Shown here one piece after another: positions 14,324 through 23,037 of a stretch of 42,792 nucleotides of DNA. The DNA is from SXOA01 sp051004015 (GTDB lineage: Bacteria; Planctomycetota; Planctomycetia; Pirellulales; Pirellulaceae), in assembly GCA_051004015.1 (NCBI GenBank), contig JBPCKT010000125.1, positions 1-42,792 of the forward strand, given 5' to 3'. Within the stretch, counting starts at the first letter, position 1, and each line of letters opens with the position of its first letter. The translations under genes and the position numbers were made by a program. A model generated the notes under the pieces. That model saw only the letters and a list, made by a program, of their open reading frames with translations. It was not told the DNA's origin and searched no databases.

Positions 14324-17062
14324 TCAGGGACCCATCGGCGGCAACACGAGTTTCGGCTCGCGGTTCTGGCCGGACCAGATGCGCAGGATTCCGTCGCTCC
14401 CCCCGACCACCAGAACCTGGCCGTCGGGACTCGCGGCGGCGGAGTATTGATAGCCTTTGCTGCCGCTGAACGTCAAGATGTCGTTCTCGCTGCTGCTGCG
14501 ATGGAGCCTGACCGTGCCGTCGCCCGAGCAAGCCAGAATTTGCTCGCTGGCTCCGATGAACGTGGCGCTCGTGACTTCTCCTTTGTACGGACCAATCTGA
14601 TAGGTCGAGCCCTTCATCGTTCGCACCGGCAGCCCCTTCTCGAAATCCCACAGCTTGAGCGTACGGTCGGTGCCGCAGCTGACGAGGAGCTTTCCGCCGC
14701 TGTGCCAGGAGAGGCCGAGGACGTGGGCGGTGTGCCCGGCGAACGTTTTTTCAGGTTCGCCGCTCGCCGTGCCAAAGACCTTGACCATCCGGTCGGCGCT
14801 GGCCGAGGCCAAGTGCTGTCCATCGGGCGAGAACTTCACGGCCAGGACCGTGTCCTCATGGGGCTGCGGGAGCGAGCGAACCACCTGCCCGCTGGCGACG
14901 CTCCAGAGCTTCAGCTCCGCGAAGCGCGAGGCGATGCCGCCGCCGGTGGCGAGGAGCTGGGCATCGGGACTGAAGTCGAGAGCGAGTACGCGATCGGCGA
15001 GCTGCTCCGGGTGGTCCATGCCGCCGAGAGTTCGTTCGAGCTTCCATGCGCTCGGGGCGTTCCAGAGGATGGCCCGTTTGTCGGAGGAAATGGAGATCAG
15101 GGCTTCGGTTCCGATTGGGGTCAGCGAGCGGATTGCCGCGGTATGGTCGGCGTGAACCTCCAGCGGCAGTCCCTTTTCCGCGTCGTAGCTGCAGAGAGCG
15201 CCATCCTCGCAGCCGACGAGCAATTTCTGGCTGTCGGTTGTGAACGCCAGCGACTTGACCGGCCGGGGCGCTTTCGCCGCGTTCACGGCTGCATCCTTCG
15301 CCTCCTGCTGTAGTTTGAGCGTGGCCTCATAGTCCGCGGCAAGTTTTTGGGCGGCGGCAAAGTCGGCCACGGCCCGCTCGGCGACAACTTTGGCCCGCTC
15401 GATGATGGTTCCGGCGACTTGCACGGCGGTCATCGCTTCGGCCACGGCGTTTTCGGCCTGTTCGATCGCTTTGGCGTCTTTCTTCTCGCCTTTGGCTTTC
15501 TCTAGGGCCTGCTTCTTCTCCTCCAGCATCTTCTCTGCTTTCGCCTTCTCCTCTTCAGCCTTCTTCACGTCCATGGCCCTCACCATCACCAGCCGCTCGG
15601 TCCCTTCGTAGGACTTGATGTCTTGCTTCGTATGGTCCAGGGCGGACTTTGTGAAGGCAACCGCGGCGTCGGCCGCAGCGACTTTCTCCGCCAGCCGCGG
15701 GTCGCCTTGAATCTGTACGGACTCGCCGTTGTCCACATTCCATGGTCGGACGACGTGGTTCTCGCCGGCGGAGGCGAACCGCTTGCCGTCGATGCTCACG
15801 GCCAGCGCGACGACCGGCGCATCGTGCCGCCACTCCTTGAGCTGCTTCCCCTCAGCGGCGTCCCAGCGGCGGATGAGACCGTCTTTGCTGGCGGAGAGCA
15901 ATTCATTCGCCTGGCCGGGGATTGCAGCGAGCGCAGTGACCGCGCCACCATGAGCCTTGACTTCTTTCAGCGGCTTCGTCTCGGTCCCGCTTGCGGTTTC
16001 GCGGAGAGCTTTCGTCTCCCACACATGCAGACTGCCATCTTCTTCACCGGTGACGAGCCATTCGCCCCCTTGGATGGATGCCACCGAGGTAAGCGGCGTA
16101 CCAGCTTGCACCGAGGTTCCCACCGCCGCGCCAGTCGAAACGCTCCATGCTCGGAGGGACTTATCGCGAGATGCCGAGAACACCACGCTATTGTCCGCCG
16201 AAAACGCGAGCGCGGTCACTTCGGACGGATGTGCGGCAACCGAATGCCGGGGGGTCCCGACAGCGATTTCGATGATATGCAACTGACCCTTCTCATCTCC
16301 AACCGCGGCGAGTGCTCCACTACTGCTCACCGCAACCGCGGTCAGCGGCGCGTCCTGCGGCCACTGGGCATTCACCGACATCCGCGGCCGTCGCCACAGC
16401 TTCACTTCCCGAAAGCCACCGGAGGCGAGAAGCTCGCCCTTGGCGTCGAAAGCCAGCGAGCGGATGACGTCGGTATGCGCGGCTTGGACCGCGGGATCAA
16501 TTAACCTGGCCGCCAGCTTTCCGGTCGGCACATGATAAACGTCAATCTGGTTCCCGCGGCTGCACGCGGCATACTGCCCATCCGGCGTGACGGCCGTCGC
16601 AAAAATCGGCTGATGCCCCCGCGGCAGCGGCTGCCAACGGACGGAGCGAGCGGAAGAAACAGTGCCTGCCGCACCCTGATCAATCCACAGCTTGATAATG
16701 CCGAGCTGAGCTGGCGTAAGCGGCTTCGCCCCCACCTGGTTCTCCGCCGGCGGCATGAAAGTCTCCTGCTGATGCGATGCCACTTTCAAAAGCAGGCTCT
16801 CGCCGCTCTTTCCCGCAACGACCGCCGGACCGCTCTCGCCACCATTGGCAATGTGCAGCGGAGATTCGAGCGAGAGGCCCGCTTCGTGCTTCCGCTCGCT
16901 GTGGCAGGCAATGCAGTTCGCCCGCAAGATGGGCAGAACTTCCGCCTCAAAGTCCACCGGCTTGTCGCGGGCGGGAGCCTCAATGGGAATGGGCGCGGCT
17001 AGAAGTGCGCACGTCACCACCACGAAAGACGCCGCAATGAAAGTAACAAGCAAGCGTCGCAC
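14324..17062 (-). CDS. Exported WD40 protein with planctomycete cytochrome c domain and coiled coil
   Basis: The 912-residue product starts with GTG at 17062. A signal peptide spans about 1-30. A PSCyt1-type cytochrome c domain (about 35-135) has heme motif CIACH at 50-54 and a FMPP methionine that could be the distal ligand. Two WD40 sets lie at about 150-447 and 600-905, with units such as DRTLKLWD. They flank an alanine/lysine/glutamate-rich coiled coil at 455-598. WD40 sets of this size would form two beta-propellers. It is the last gene of a three-gene operon and abuts the DUF1501 stop with no spacer. The probable location is periplasmic; the partner is likely the upstream DUF1501/DUF1553 pair, by context. 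Confidence 0.88.
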   Translation of the reverse strand: MRRLLVTFIAASFVVVTCALLAAPIPIEAPARDKPVDFEAEVLPILRANCIACHSERKHEAGLSLESPLHIANGGESGPAVVAGKSGESLLLKVASHQQETFMPPAENQVGAKPLTPAQLGIIKLWIDQGAAGTVSSARSVRWQPLPRGHQPIFATAVTPDGQYAACSRGNQIDVYHVPTGKLAARLIDPAVQAAHTDVIRSLAFDAKGELLASGGFREVKLWRRPRMSVNAQWPQDAPLTAVAVSSSGALAAVGDEKGQLHIIEIAVGTPRHSVAAHPSEVTALAFSADNSVVFSASRDKSLRAWSVSTGAAVGTSVQAGTPLTSVASIQGGEWLVTGEEDGSLHVWETKALRETASGTETKPLKEVKAHGGAVTALAAIPGQANELLSASKDGLIRRWDAAEGKQLKEWRHDAPVVALAVSIDGKRFASAGENHVVRPWNVDNGESVQIQGDPRLAEKVAAADAAVAFTKSALDHTKQDIKSYEGTERLVMVRAMDVKKAEEEKAKAEKMLEEKKQALEKAKGEKKDAKAIEQAENAVAEAMTAVQVAGTIIERAKVVAERAVADFAAAQKLAADYEATLKLQQEAKDAAVNAAKAPRPVKSLAFTTDSQKLLVGCEDGALCSYDAEKGLPLEVHADHTAAIRSLTPIGTEALISISSDKRAILWNAPSAWKLERTLGGMDHPEQLADRVLALDFSPDAQLLATGGGIASRFAELKLWSVASGQVVRSLPQPHEDTVLAVKFSPDGQHLASASADRMVKVFGTASGEPEKTFAGHTAHVLGLSWHSGGKLLVSCGTDRTLKLWDFEKGLPVRTMKGSTYQIGPYKGEVTSATFIGASEQILACSGDGTVRLHRSSSENDILTFSGSKGYQYSAAASPDGQVLVVGGSDGILRIWSGQNREPKLVLPPMGP

Positions 17063-18367
17063 CTACAGAATCTCCTCAATCGGCTTGCCGTAGTTCAAAA
17101 CCTGCACCGGACGGCCGGCTTCATTGAGGTAGCTCTTGGTGTAATCCACCCCCAGCAGGTGGTACATCGTGGCCATGATGTCCTGGTGGAAAATCGGTCG
17201 GTCCTTCGGCAACTCGGCCAAGGCGTCGCTGGAGCCCAGGATGATGCCGGGCTTCACGCCGCCGCCGGCCAGGACCGTGGTATAGCAGCTCGCCCAGTGG
17301 TCGCGCCCCGCTTTGTCGTTGATTCGCGGCGTGCGGCCGAACTCTCCGCCGATAATGACCAGCGTGTTTTCCAACAGGCCGCGGTTGGCCAGGTCTTCCA
17401 GCAAGGCCGAAGCGGTGAAGTCATAACCCGGCACGTTTTGGCGGTGGGCGGTGAAATTGTCCTGGTGCGAGTCCCAGGGCTTGGCGAAAGTCATGCTGAC
17501 GGTGACGAAGCGGGCTCCCCGTTCGACAAGGCGGCGGGCAAGCAGCGCCCCCTGGCCGGAGCCGCTCTTCTTGTCATACCGCTCGCGGGTCTTGTCGCTC
17601 TCCTTGTTGAGATCGAACGCCTCCTGGATTTGCGGGCTGGTCGTCAGCTCGAACGCCTGCCGGCGGAATTCGTCCATTGCGCCAATTGCTCCGCTGGCGT
17701 CGGCGTCCCGGCGGACCGTATCGAACTTCTCCAGCATCTTCTTGCGAGTCGAAACCCGCTCATCCTTGATGCCGTCCGCCGCCTTCAGATTGCGGACGCG
17801 GAAACCGGGACTCGTTGGATAGCCGAAGGTTTCGAAGGGATCGTTCGCCACGCCGAGATAGCCGCTGCGGCCGTGGCCGAGTGCCTCCTGCACGGCGATG
17901 TACCCCGGCAGTCCGGCCCGCCAGCCCAACTCCTTCGCCACGATGCTCCCGACGCTCGGGGCCTCCTGGAGCGGGTCCCCTTTGATGGGGGCGTACCCGG
18001 TGAGCACCGTGTGCGACGCCTGCGAATGCTCGTTCATTGTGTGATGCACCGACCGCAGGATTGCCAGCTTGTTGCACATCTGGCTCAGCTTGGGCATCAA
18101 TTCGCTGACCCGGTAACCCGGGATGTCGCTGGGAATGCTCGTGAACTCCCCGCGATATTCCAGCGGCGCATCCGGCTTCATGTCCCACATATCCAAATGG
18201 CTCGGCCCCCCCGGCTGCCAGAGCATAATCACGCTCCGTTTGTCCGCCGCAGCCGACACGCCCGCCGCCGCCTCGCTCCGCAGCAAGTTTGCCAGGGCTA
18301 TTCCGCCAAAAGTAACAGCACCAGAGCGAATGAAGCCGCGGCGGGAGATATCTAACGTTGATGCCAT
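17063..18367 (-). CDS. DUF1501 protein, Tat-exported, sulfatase-like fold
   Basis: The 434-residue protein begins MASTLDISRRGFIRSGAV, a twin-arginine signal, followed by a hydrophobic run. Diagnostic DUF1501 phrases are IMLWQPGGPSHLDMWDMKP, the GRDHWASCYTTVLAGGG block and GEFGRTPRIN. The family is related to alkaline phosphatase/sulfatase-fold enzymes. The D and H residues of these phrases would bind metal, but no substrate is established. It sits 8 bp after DUF1553 and directly before the WD40-cytochrome gene. DUF1501 and DUF1553 genes occur side by side across planctomycetes, often next to polysaccharide-related genes; that is family knowledge. Confidence 0.93.
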   Translation of the reverse strand: MASTLDISRRGFIRSGAVTFGGIALANLLRSEAAAGVSAAADKRSVIMLWQPGGPSHLDMWDMKPDAPLEYRGEFTSIPSDIPGYRVSELMPKLSQMCNKLAILRSVHHTMNEHSQASHTVLTGYAPIKGDPLQEAPSVGSIVAKELGWRAGLPGYIAVQEALGHGRSGYLGVANDPFETFGYPTSPGFRVRNLKAADGIKDERVSTRKKMLEKFDTVRRDADASGAIGAMDEFRRQAFELTTSPQIQEAFDLNKESDKTRERYDKKSGSGQGALLARRLVERGARFVTVSMTFAKPWDSHQDNFTAHRQNVPGYDFTASALLEDLANRGLLENTLVIIGGEFGRTPRINDKAGRDHWASCYTTVLAGGGVKPGIILGSSDALAELPKDRPIFHQDIMATMYHLLGVDYTKSYLNEAGRPVQVLNYGKPIEEIL

Positions 18368-18375
18368 AAGGTTCT

Positions 18376-20562
18376 CTACCTGCTAAACAAGAACTCCTTC
18401 GAATTCATCAGCGTCCACAGCAAATCTTCAATCACCGGCTGCTTGTCTTTGGCCGTGTCGAGCAACGAAACGGCTTCTGCCTGTTCGTCGGCGCGAGGAA
18501 GACGGCTGAAGGTGCGGAGGAACAACTCCTGGACCATTTCGTCGCTGGATTTGCCGGACTTGGCAAGCTGCCCGCAGATGCCGTCCTTGTCGGCGAGCTT
18601 TCGCTGTATTTCTTCCGCGTGCAGCAGATACAACACCTGCGACAGATTCGGCGACAGGCTCGTTTCACACTCGCAGGGCGTGTCGCGACTGCTGCGGCCG
18701 AACATGTCGAGGAAGTCGCTGCGTCCCTTTTCGTTGGGAAGCAGCAGGGCCTTCTTGATCTCGGGATAGTCATCGAACTTCGTGGGCACGCCGGTCGCCC
18801 CATCGATGGCGTCCATCAGGACGTGGGGTGAAAGGCGACGCGGATAGTGCCGGGCGTAGTTCCGCATGTCGAGCTTGTTGGTATCGATTGGGTTCGAGGA
18901 GAGCCCATAGACTCGCGAAGTCATGACGAGCTTCATTAGGTGCTTGAGGTTAAACTTGTGCTCGATGAAGTCCTTCGCCAGCCGGTCGAGCAGCTCGGGA
19001 TTGCTGGCGGGATTCGTCGCCCGCATGTCATCGACGGGATCGATCAGGCCGACATCCAGATAGTGCCCGATGATCCGGTTGCAAATCGCTGGGGCAAAAT
19101 AGGGGTTGTCCGGAGCTGCCATCCAGTCCGCCAGCTTCAGCCGCGGGTCTTCGCCTTTGATGTACTCCATCTCCGCCGCGCCATAGGCGGCTCCTAAACC
19201 CCGCGGCTTCAGCGGCTGCTCGGTGCGGGGGTGCTTGACCATGCCGTTTTCGTCGAGCTTGATCTCGTCGACGGAGCCGTAGGTGACGGAACCGACGCGG
19301 GCAAAGAAGGCGGCGAAACGCCAGTAGTCTGTCTGGCTGATATTCTCGAAAGGGTGATTGTGGCAATTCGCGCACGAGACCCGCAGGCCAAGGAAGGCCT
19401 GGGCGGTGTCCTCCACGCGAACTTGATTGCTGATTGCCTGGCGATACCAATCCATCTGAGGATTTTCCGCCCGCTTGCCGCTGACCGTGAGGATCTCGCG
19501 GACGAACTGGTCGTAGGGCTTGTTGTCGGCCAGCGACTGTCGTATCCAGCCGTGAAACTTGACCGTGTGGTCCTTGAAGCTGGAATCCCCCACCTTCACC
19601 CGCAGGATTTCCGCGAAGCGATGCGCCCAGTAGTCGGCATATTCCGGTCGCTCCAGCAGCCGCTCCACAAGTCGGTCGCGCTTGTCGGGGGATGCATCCG
19701 CCAGGAAGTCGCGGACTTCTTGCGGCGTGGGCAGCGTTCCCATGACATCAAGGCAAACTCGCCGCAGGAACTCGTCATCGCTGCACGCCGGGCTGGGAGC
19801 GATGTGCAACTTCTTCCACTTCGCGAGGACCAACTCGTCGATGTATGTCTTGGGCTGGAAGCTGGCGTAGGCATCATCGGCCAGCGCCGTACCATACGGC
19901 TGCGTGAAATGGCTCGTGGCAACCAAATCGCCATAGCGAACCATGATGGCCCCTTCGCCCACCTGCCCGCTCGTCGTCACTACCCCGCTTGCGGAAACCT
20001 CCAGCATCATCGGCTGTTGACTGTCATAGCGAGCGGTTGCGGTCACATCGCGCGTGCTTCCGTCCGAAAAATGGGCGACTATCTTGAGCGGAAACTCCGC
20101 CTTGCCGGTCACAATCTGCTCTGCCGGGCTGACCTCAAGTCTCACCGCCCGCGGAGCGTCTTCCTCTCCCCACGGCGCACCCTGCTCAAGCCATTGACGC
20201 AGCAGCTTGTACGGCTCGGAATCCGGCGAGAATCTAACCCCTCCGCCATGTGCCATTCCCCCCGCCGGCTTGAGCAGCATCAGCGAATCGTCGGGAGCAG
20301 CCGCTGAAATCCGTCGGCCCCGTCCCTCATGTACCAGCGCGCCATAGTCAAACGCCGGGTCGAACCCAAACAGCGACAGCTTAAACCCATTCTGCCCAAT
20401 TGCCTTCCCATGGCAGTTTCCGCTGTTGCACCCCTGCTTGCTGAGGAGCGGCACAATGTCGTTGGTAAAGTCCAACGGAGCGGCCTTCGCTGGCGCGGTC
20501 AGCATTCCAAATGCCGCTCCCACCAGGAGTGCCAATACGGGGCGTAAAATCATCCGGTGCAT
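18376..20562 (-). CDS. PSCyt1/Big2/DUF1549/DUF1553 exported multidomain cytochrome
   Basis: The ATG at 20562 gives 728 residues and places a signal peptide at the N-terminus (MHRMILRPVLALLVGAAFG); an upstream TTG frame adds 24 polar residues. A heme-type motif GCNSGNCHG at 44-52 has the unusual spacing C-x4-C-H. A Big2-like domain follows at about 140-220 (FPLKIVAHFSDGSTRDVTAT). DUF1549 is at about 237-445, with a second, canonical heme motif CANCH at 397-401. DUF1553 is at about 470-705, ending in the family phrase LLWTLMNSKEFLFSR. These proteins are presumed periplasmic redox components acting with DUF1501 partners. It is the first gene of the operon. Confidence 0.9.
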   Translation of the reverse strand: MHRMILRPVLALLVGAAFGMLTAPAKAAPLDFTNDIVPLLSKQGCNSGNCHGKAIGQNGFKLSLFGFDPAFDYGALVHEGRGRRISAAAPDDSLMLLKPAGGMAHGGGVRFSPDSEPYKLLRQWLEQGAPWGEEDAPRAVRLEVSPAEQIVTGKAEFPLKIVAHFSDGSTRDVTATARYDSQQPMMLEVSASGVVTTSGQVGEGAIMVRYGDLVATSHFTQPYGTALADDAYASFQPKTYIDELVLAKWKKLHIAPSPACSDDEFLRRVCLDVMGTLPTPQEVRDFLADASPDKRDRLVERLLERPEYADYWAHRFAEILRVKVGDSSFKDHTVKFHGWIRQSLADNKPYDQFVREILTVSGKRAENPQMDWYRQAISNQVRVEDTAQAFLGLRVSCANCHNHPFENISQTDYWRFAAFFARVGSVTYGSVDEIKLDENGMVKHPRTEQPLKPRGLGAAYGAAEMEYIKGEDPRLKLADWMAAPDNPYFAPAICNRIIGHYLDVGLIDPVDDMRATNPASNPELLDRLAKDFIEHKFNLKHLMKLVMTSRVYGLSSNPIDTNKLDMRNYARHYPRRLSPHVLMDAIDGATGVPTKFDDYPEIKKALLLPNEKGRSDFLDMFGRSSRDTPCECETSLSPNLSQVLYLLHAEEIQRKLADKDGICGQLAKSGKSSDEMVQELFLRTFSRLPRADEQAEAVSLLDTAKDKQPVIEDLLWTLMNSKEFLFSR

Positions 20563-21005
20563 AGGGCTGGATGGCTGGATCCTGGGGCGGGCGTTACAGG
20601 CGGGAAGATGGCGGGGTTCATTCCAGTGTACCAAAACCAGCCGCCGAATTCCTAACGGAATGTCATCCTTCCGGCCCGAGAATAAGTTTGACTTTTTCCC
20701 TGCGGCGCTTTAGGTTACGTGCAGTCGCCCGGCCTGCCGCTGGGGCATTCGTCCGTGATCAGCATCTTTGTTGGTGGCAGGCCGCACGATCGCTTGTTTG
20801 CCATTTGCCGCCGAGGGGGCTTCGGCTCTTTTCGGCCATAGATAGGGTGGTGCGTCCGCGACTATCGTAGGCGCGGCAGGTAACAAAAGCGTCGTGAGTA
20901 CCGCGGTGGTTTGAAAGGACCACTCGCGGAGAGTTCGTTCTTTTTGCGCGCTTGAGGCGAAGCACAAATCGCTTTTCTCGGCGCTCTTCTCATACGGAGC
21001 TGGCG
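20563..21005. other. Divergent intergenic region of 443 bp
   Basis: It separates the DUF1553 operon (minus) from the split oxidoreductase operon (plus). A weak promoter-like pair on the plus strand is TTGACT (20688-20693) with TAGGTT (20711-20716), 17 bp apart. A short GC hairpin followed by TCTTTT lies near 20809-20830. I saw no convincing small gene. Confidence 0.4.
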
Positions 21006-22985
21006 ATGACGGAAGATCAATTGGCTTCTGCACGGGCGGAGGTGTTTCCCTACCCCGGCATTCCCACCACCTGCGACGGCGCGGACGCCGTCGTGCATGT
21101 GGAAATCAACGTGACGCAGGGAGCCGGCGCGTTCCCCATCACCAGTTCGACCACCATGGGGGGCGGGTACAACGCCGCCGTGATGAACGGCTGGAAAAAT
21201 TTGTGGGGAGACTTGCTGCTGTTCGTCGAGCCGGAAAGCGAGCACTCCGCAGCCAGCTTTTGCGAAGGTTTCGCGGCCACCGGCGGGCGGGTGACCAACT
21301 TCACCTCGGGCCAAGGTCTGGTCCTGATGAAGGAGGTGCTTTACACCATCGCCGGCAAGCGTCTGCCGGTGGTGATGAACATCGGTGCCCGCGCCCTCAC
21401 CAGCCAGGGGCTAAATGTTCATGCCGGCCACGATGATGTGATGAGCGTTGCCGACTGCGGCTGGGGGATGATCTTCGCCCGCAACGCTCAGGAGGCCTCG
21501 GACATGTGCCTCATTGCCCGACGAGCGGCTGAAGCCTCGTTTACTCCATTCTTTTCCGTGCAGGACGGATTCCTTACCACGCACACCGTGGAAAAAGTCC
21601 TCCTTTGCGAGAAGGAGTTTATGAAGGAGTTCATCGGCAGCCCCGCCGAGAAGCTCCACAACCTGATGGATACCGCCAACCCCATCATGTCCGGCGTGGT
21701 GCAGAACCAGGACTCCTACATGAAGGGGAAAATCGCCCAGCGGTGGTACTACGACCGCGTCGGCCCCGCTCTCCAGGATGCGTTTGACGTGTTCTATAAG
21801 AACACGGGCCGCAAGTACGACTTCGTGATGCCGTACCGCTGCGAGGACGCCGACTACATCATCGTCGGTATGGGTAGTTACATGGAGACGGCGCAGGCCT
21901 CGGTGGATTACATGCGGCATGAGAAAGGAATCAAGGTCGGCTGCCTCAACGTCGTCTGCTTCCGGCCGTTCCCGATGGTGGAGATTGTGGAGGCTCTGAA
22001 AAACTGCAAGGCGTTCGCCGTGCTGGAGCGGATGGACGACCCGCTCTCGACCACCGGCAACCACCTCACCCGCGAGATCAAAGCCGCCTTCTGCGACGCC
22101 GCAAACGGCCAGAACGGCCAAGAAAACATCGCCCGCATTCCGCAAATCTACAACGGCTCCGCGGGCCTCGGCAGCCGCGATGTGCGGCCGGGAGACCTGA
22201 TCGCGGTTGTGGAAAACATGATGGAAGACGGGCAGGACTATTTCTGCGTCGGCATCGACCACGCCCTGGCGCTGAAGGTGACCGACGACCCCGATTTGCG
22301 CGGCCCCGGCACGTTTTCCATGCGCGGCCACAGCATCGGCGGCTTCGGCTCCGTGACCACGAACAAGGTCATCGCCACGATTGCCGGCGACGTCTTCGGT
22401 AAGGACGTGCAGGCTTATCCCAAGTATGGCTCCGAGAAGAAGGGGCTGCCGACGACGTATTACCTGACAATTTCCAACAACCATATCTTGCTCCATAGCG
22501 AGCTCAACGACGTGGACCTGGTCGTGCTCAACGACACGACCGCCCTGTTCAGTGGCAATCCGCTCGTCGGCCTCGTCCTCGGCGGATCCATCATCATGCA
22601 ATCGACCTACGCGGAGCCGGCGGACGTCTGGCAACGGATTCCGGAGCATCACAAGAAGACAATCCAGGGCAAGAAAATTCGCGTCTTCTACGCGGACATG
22701 GTGCAAATCGCCCGCGAAGTCGCCTCCGTCGCCGATCTGCAAATGCGGATGCAAGGAATTGTGCTTCTGGGGGCGTTCCTCAAGCTCACCCCCTACGGCA
22801 CACACAGCAATATGAGTGTCGATCAGGTCTACGAGGGTGTCGAAAAGGCCCTGCGAAAGTACTTTGGCAAGCGCGGCGATCGCGTCGTGCAAGACAACAT
22901 GAACTGCGTGAAGCGGGGATACGAACAGCTCCGCGAAGTGCCGCAGGAGATTATTCAGAAGACCCGCGAAGCAGTGACGGTTTAG
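21006..22985 (+). CDS. Split pyruvate:ferredoxin oxidoreductase (NifJ type), N-terminal half
   Basis: The 659-residue protein starts at the ATG at 21006, 7 bp after GGAG. It covers domains I-III of NifJ-type 2-oxoacid:ferredoxin oxidoreductase. The N-terminal pyrimidine-binding part has FPITSSTTMG, with the expected catalytic threonine region. GARALTSQGLNVHAGHDDVM corresponds to the arginine-bearing loop of PFOR. FTPFFSVQDGFLTTHT is at the substrate pocket, and the domain II phrase is IIVGMGSYMETA. The gamma-like domain III is the segment with MRGHSIGGFGSVTTNK. It has no iron-sulfur cysteines of its own. The partner with ferredoxin and TPP-binding domains starts 52 bp downstream. The complex would oxidise pyruvate or a related 2-oxoacid to acyl-CoA and CO2. 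Substrate is not certain. Confidence 0.88.
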   Translation: MTEDQLASARAEVFPYPGIPTTCDGADAVVHVEINVTQGAGAFPITSSTTMGGGYNAAVMNGWKNLWGDLLLFVEPESEHSAASFCEGFAATGGRVTNFTSGQGLVLMKEVLYTIAGKRLPVVMNIGARALTSQGLNVHAGHDDVMSVADCGWGMIFARNAQEASDMCLIARRAAEASFTPFFSVQDGFLTTHTVEKVLLCEKEFMKEFIGSPAEKLHNLMDTANPIMSGVVQNQDSYMKGKIAQRWYYDRVGPALQDAFDVFYKNTGRKYDFVMPYRCEDADYIIVGMGSYMETAQASVDYMRHEKGIKVGCLNVVCFRPFPMVEIVEALKNCKAFAVLERMDDPLSTTGNHLTREIKAAFCDAANGQNGQENIARIPQIYNGSAGLGSRDVRPGDLIAVVENMMEDGQDYFCVGIDHALALKVTDDPDLRGPGTFSMRGHSIGGFGSVTTNKVIATIAGDVFGKDVQAYPKYGSEKKGLPTTYYLTISNNHILLHSELNDVDLVVLNDTTALFSGNPLVGLVLGGSIIMQSTYAEPADVWQRIPEHHKKTIQGKKIRVFYADMVQIAREVASVADLQMRMQGIVLLGAFLKLTPYGTHSNMSVDQVYEGVEKALRKYFGKRGDRVVQDNMNCVKRGYEQLREVPQEIIQKTREAVTV

Positions 22986-23037
22986 TAGATCTGACAACCA
23001 ACCAACAAGTAGAAAAACCTCTCCGGAGCAAGACGAT

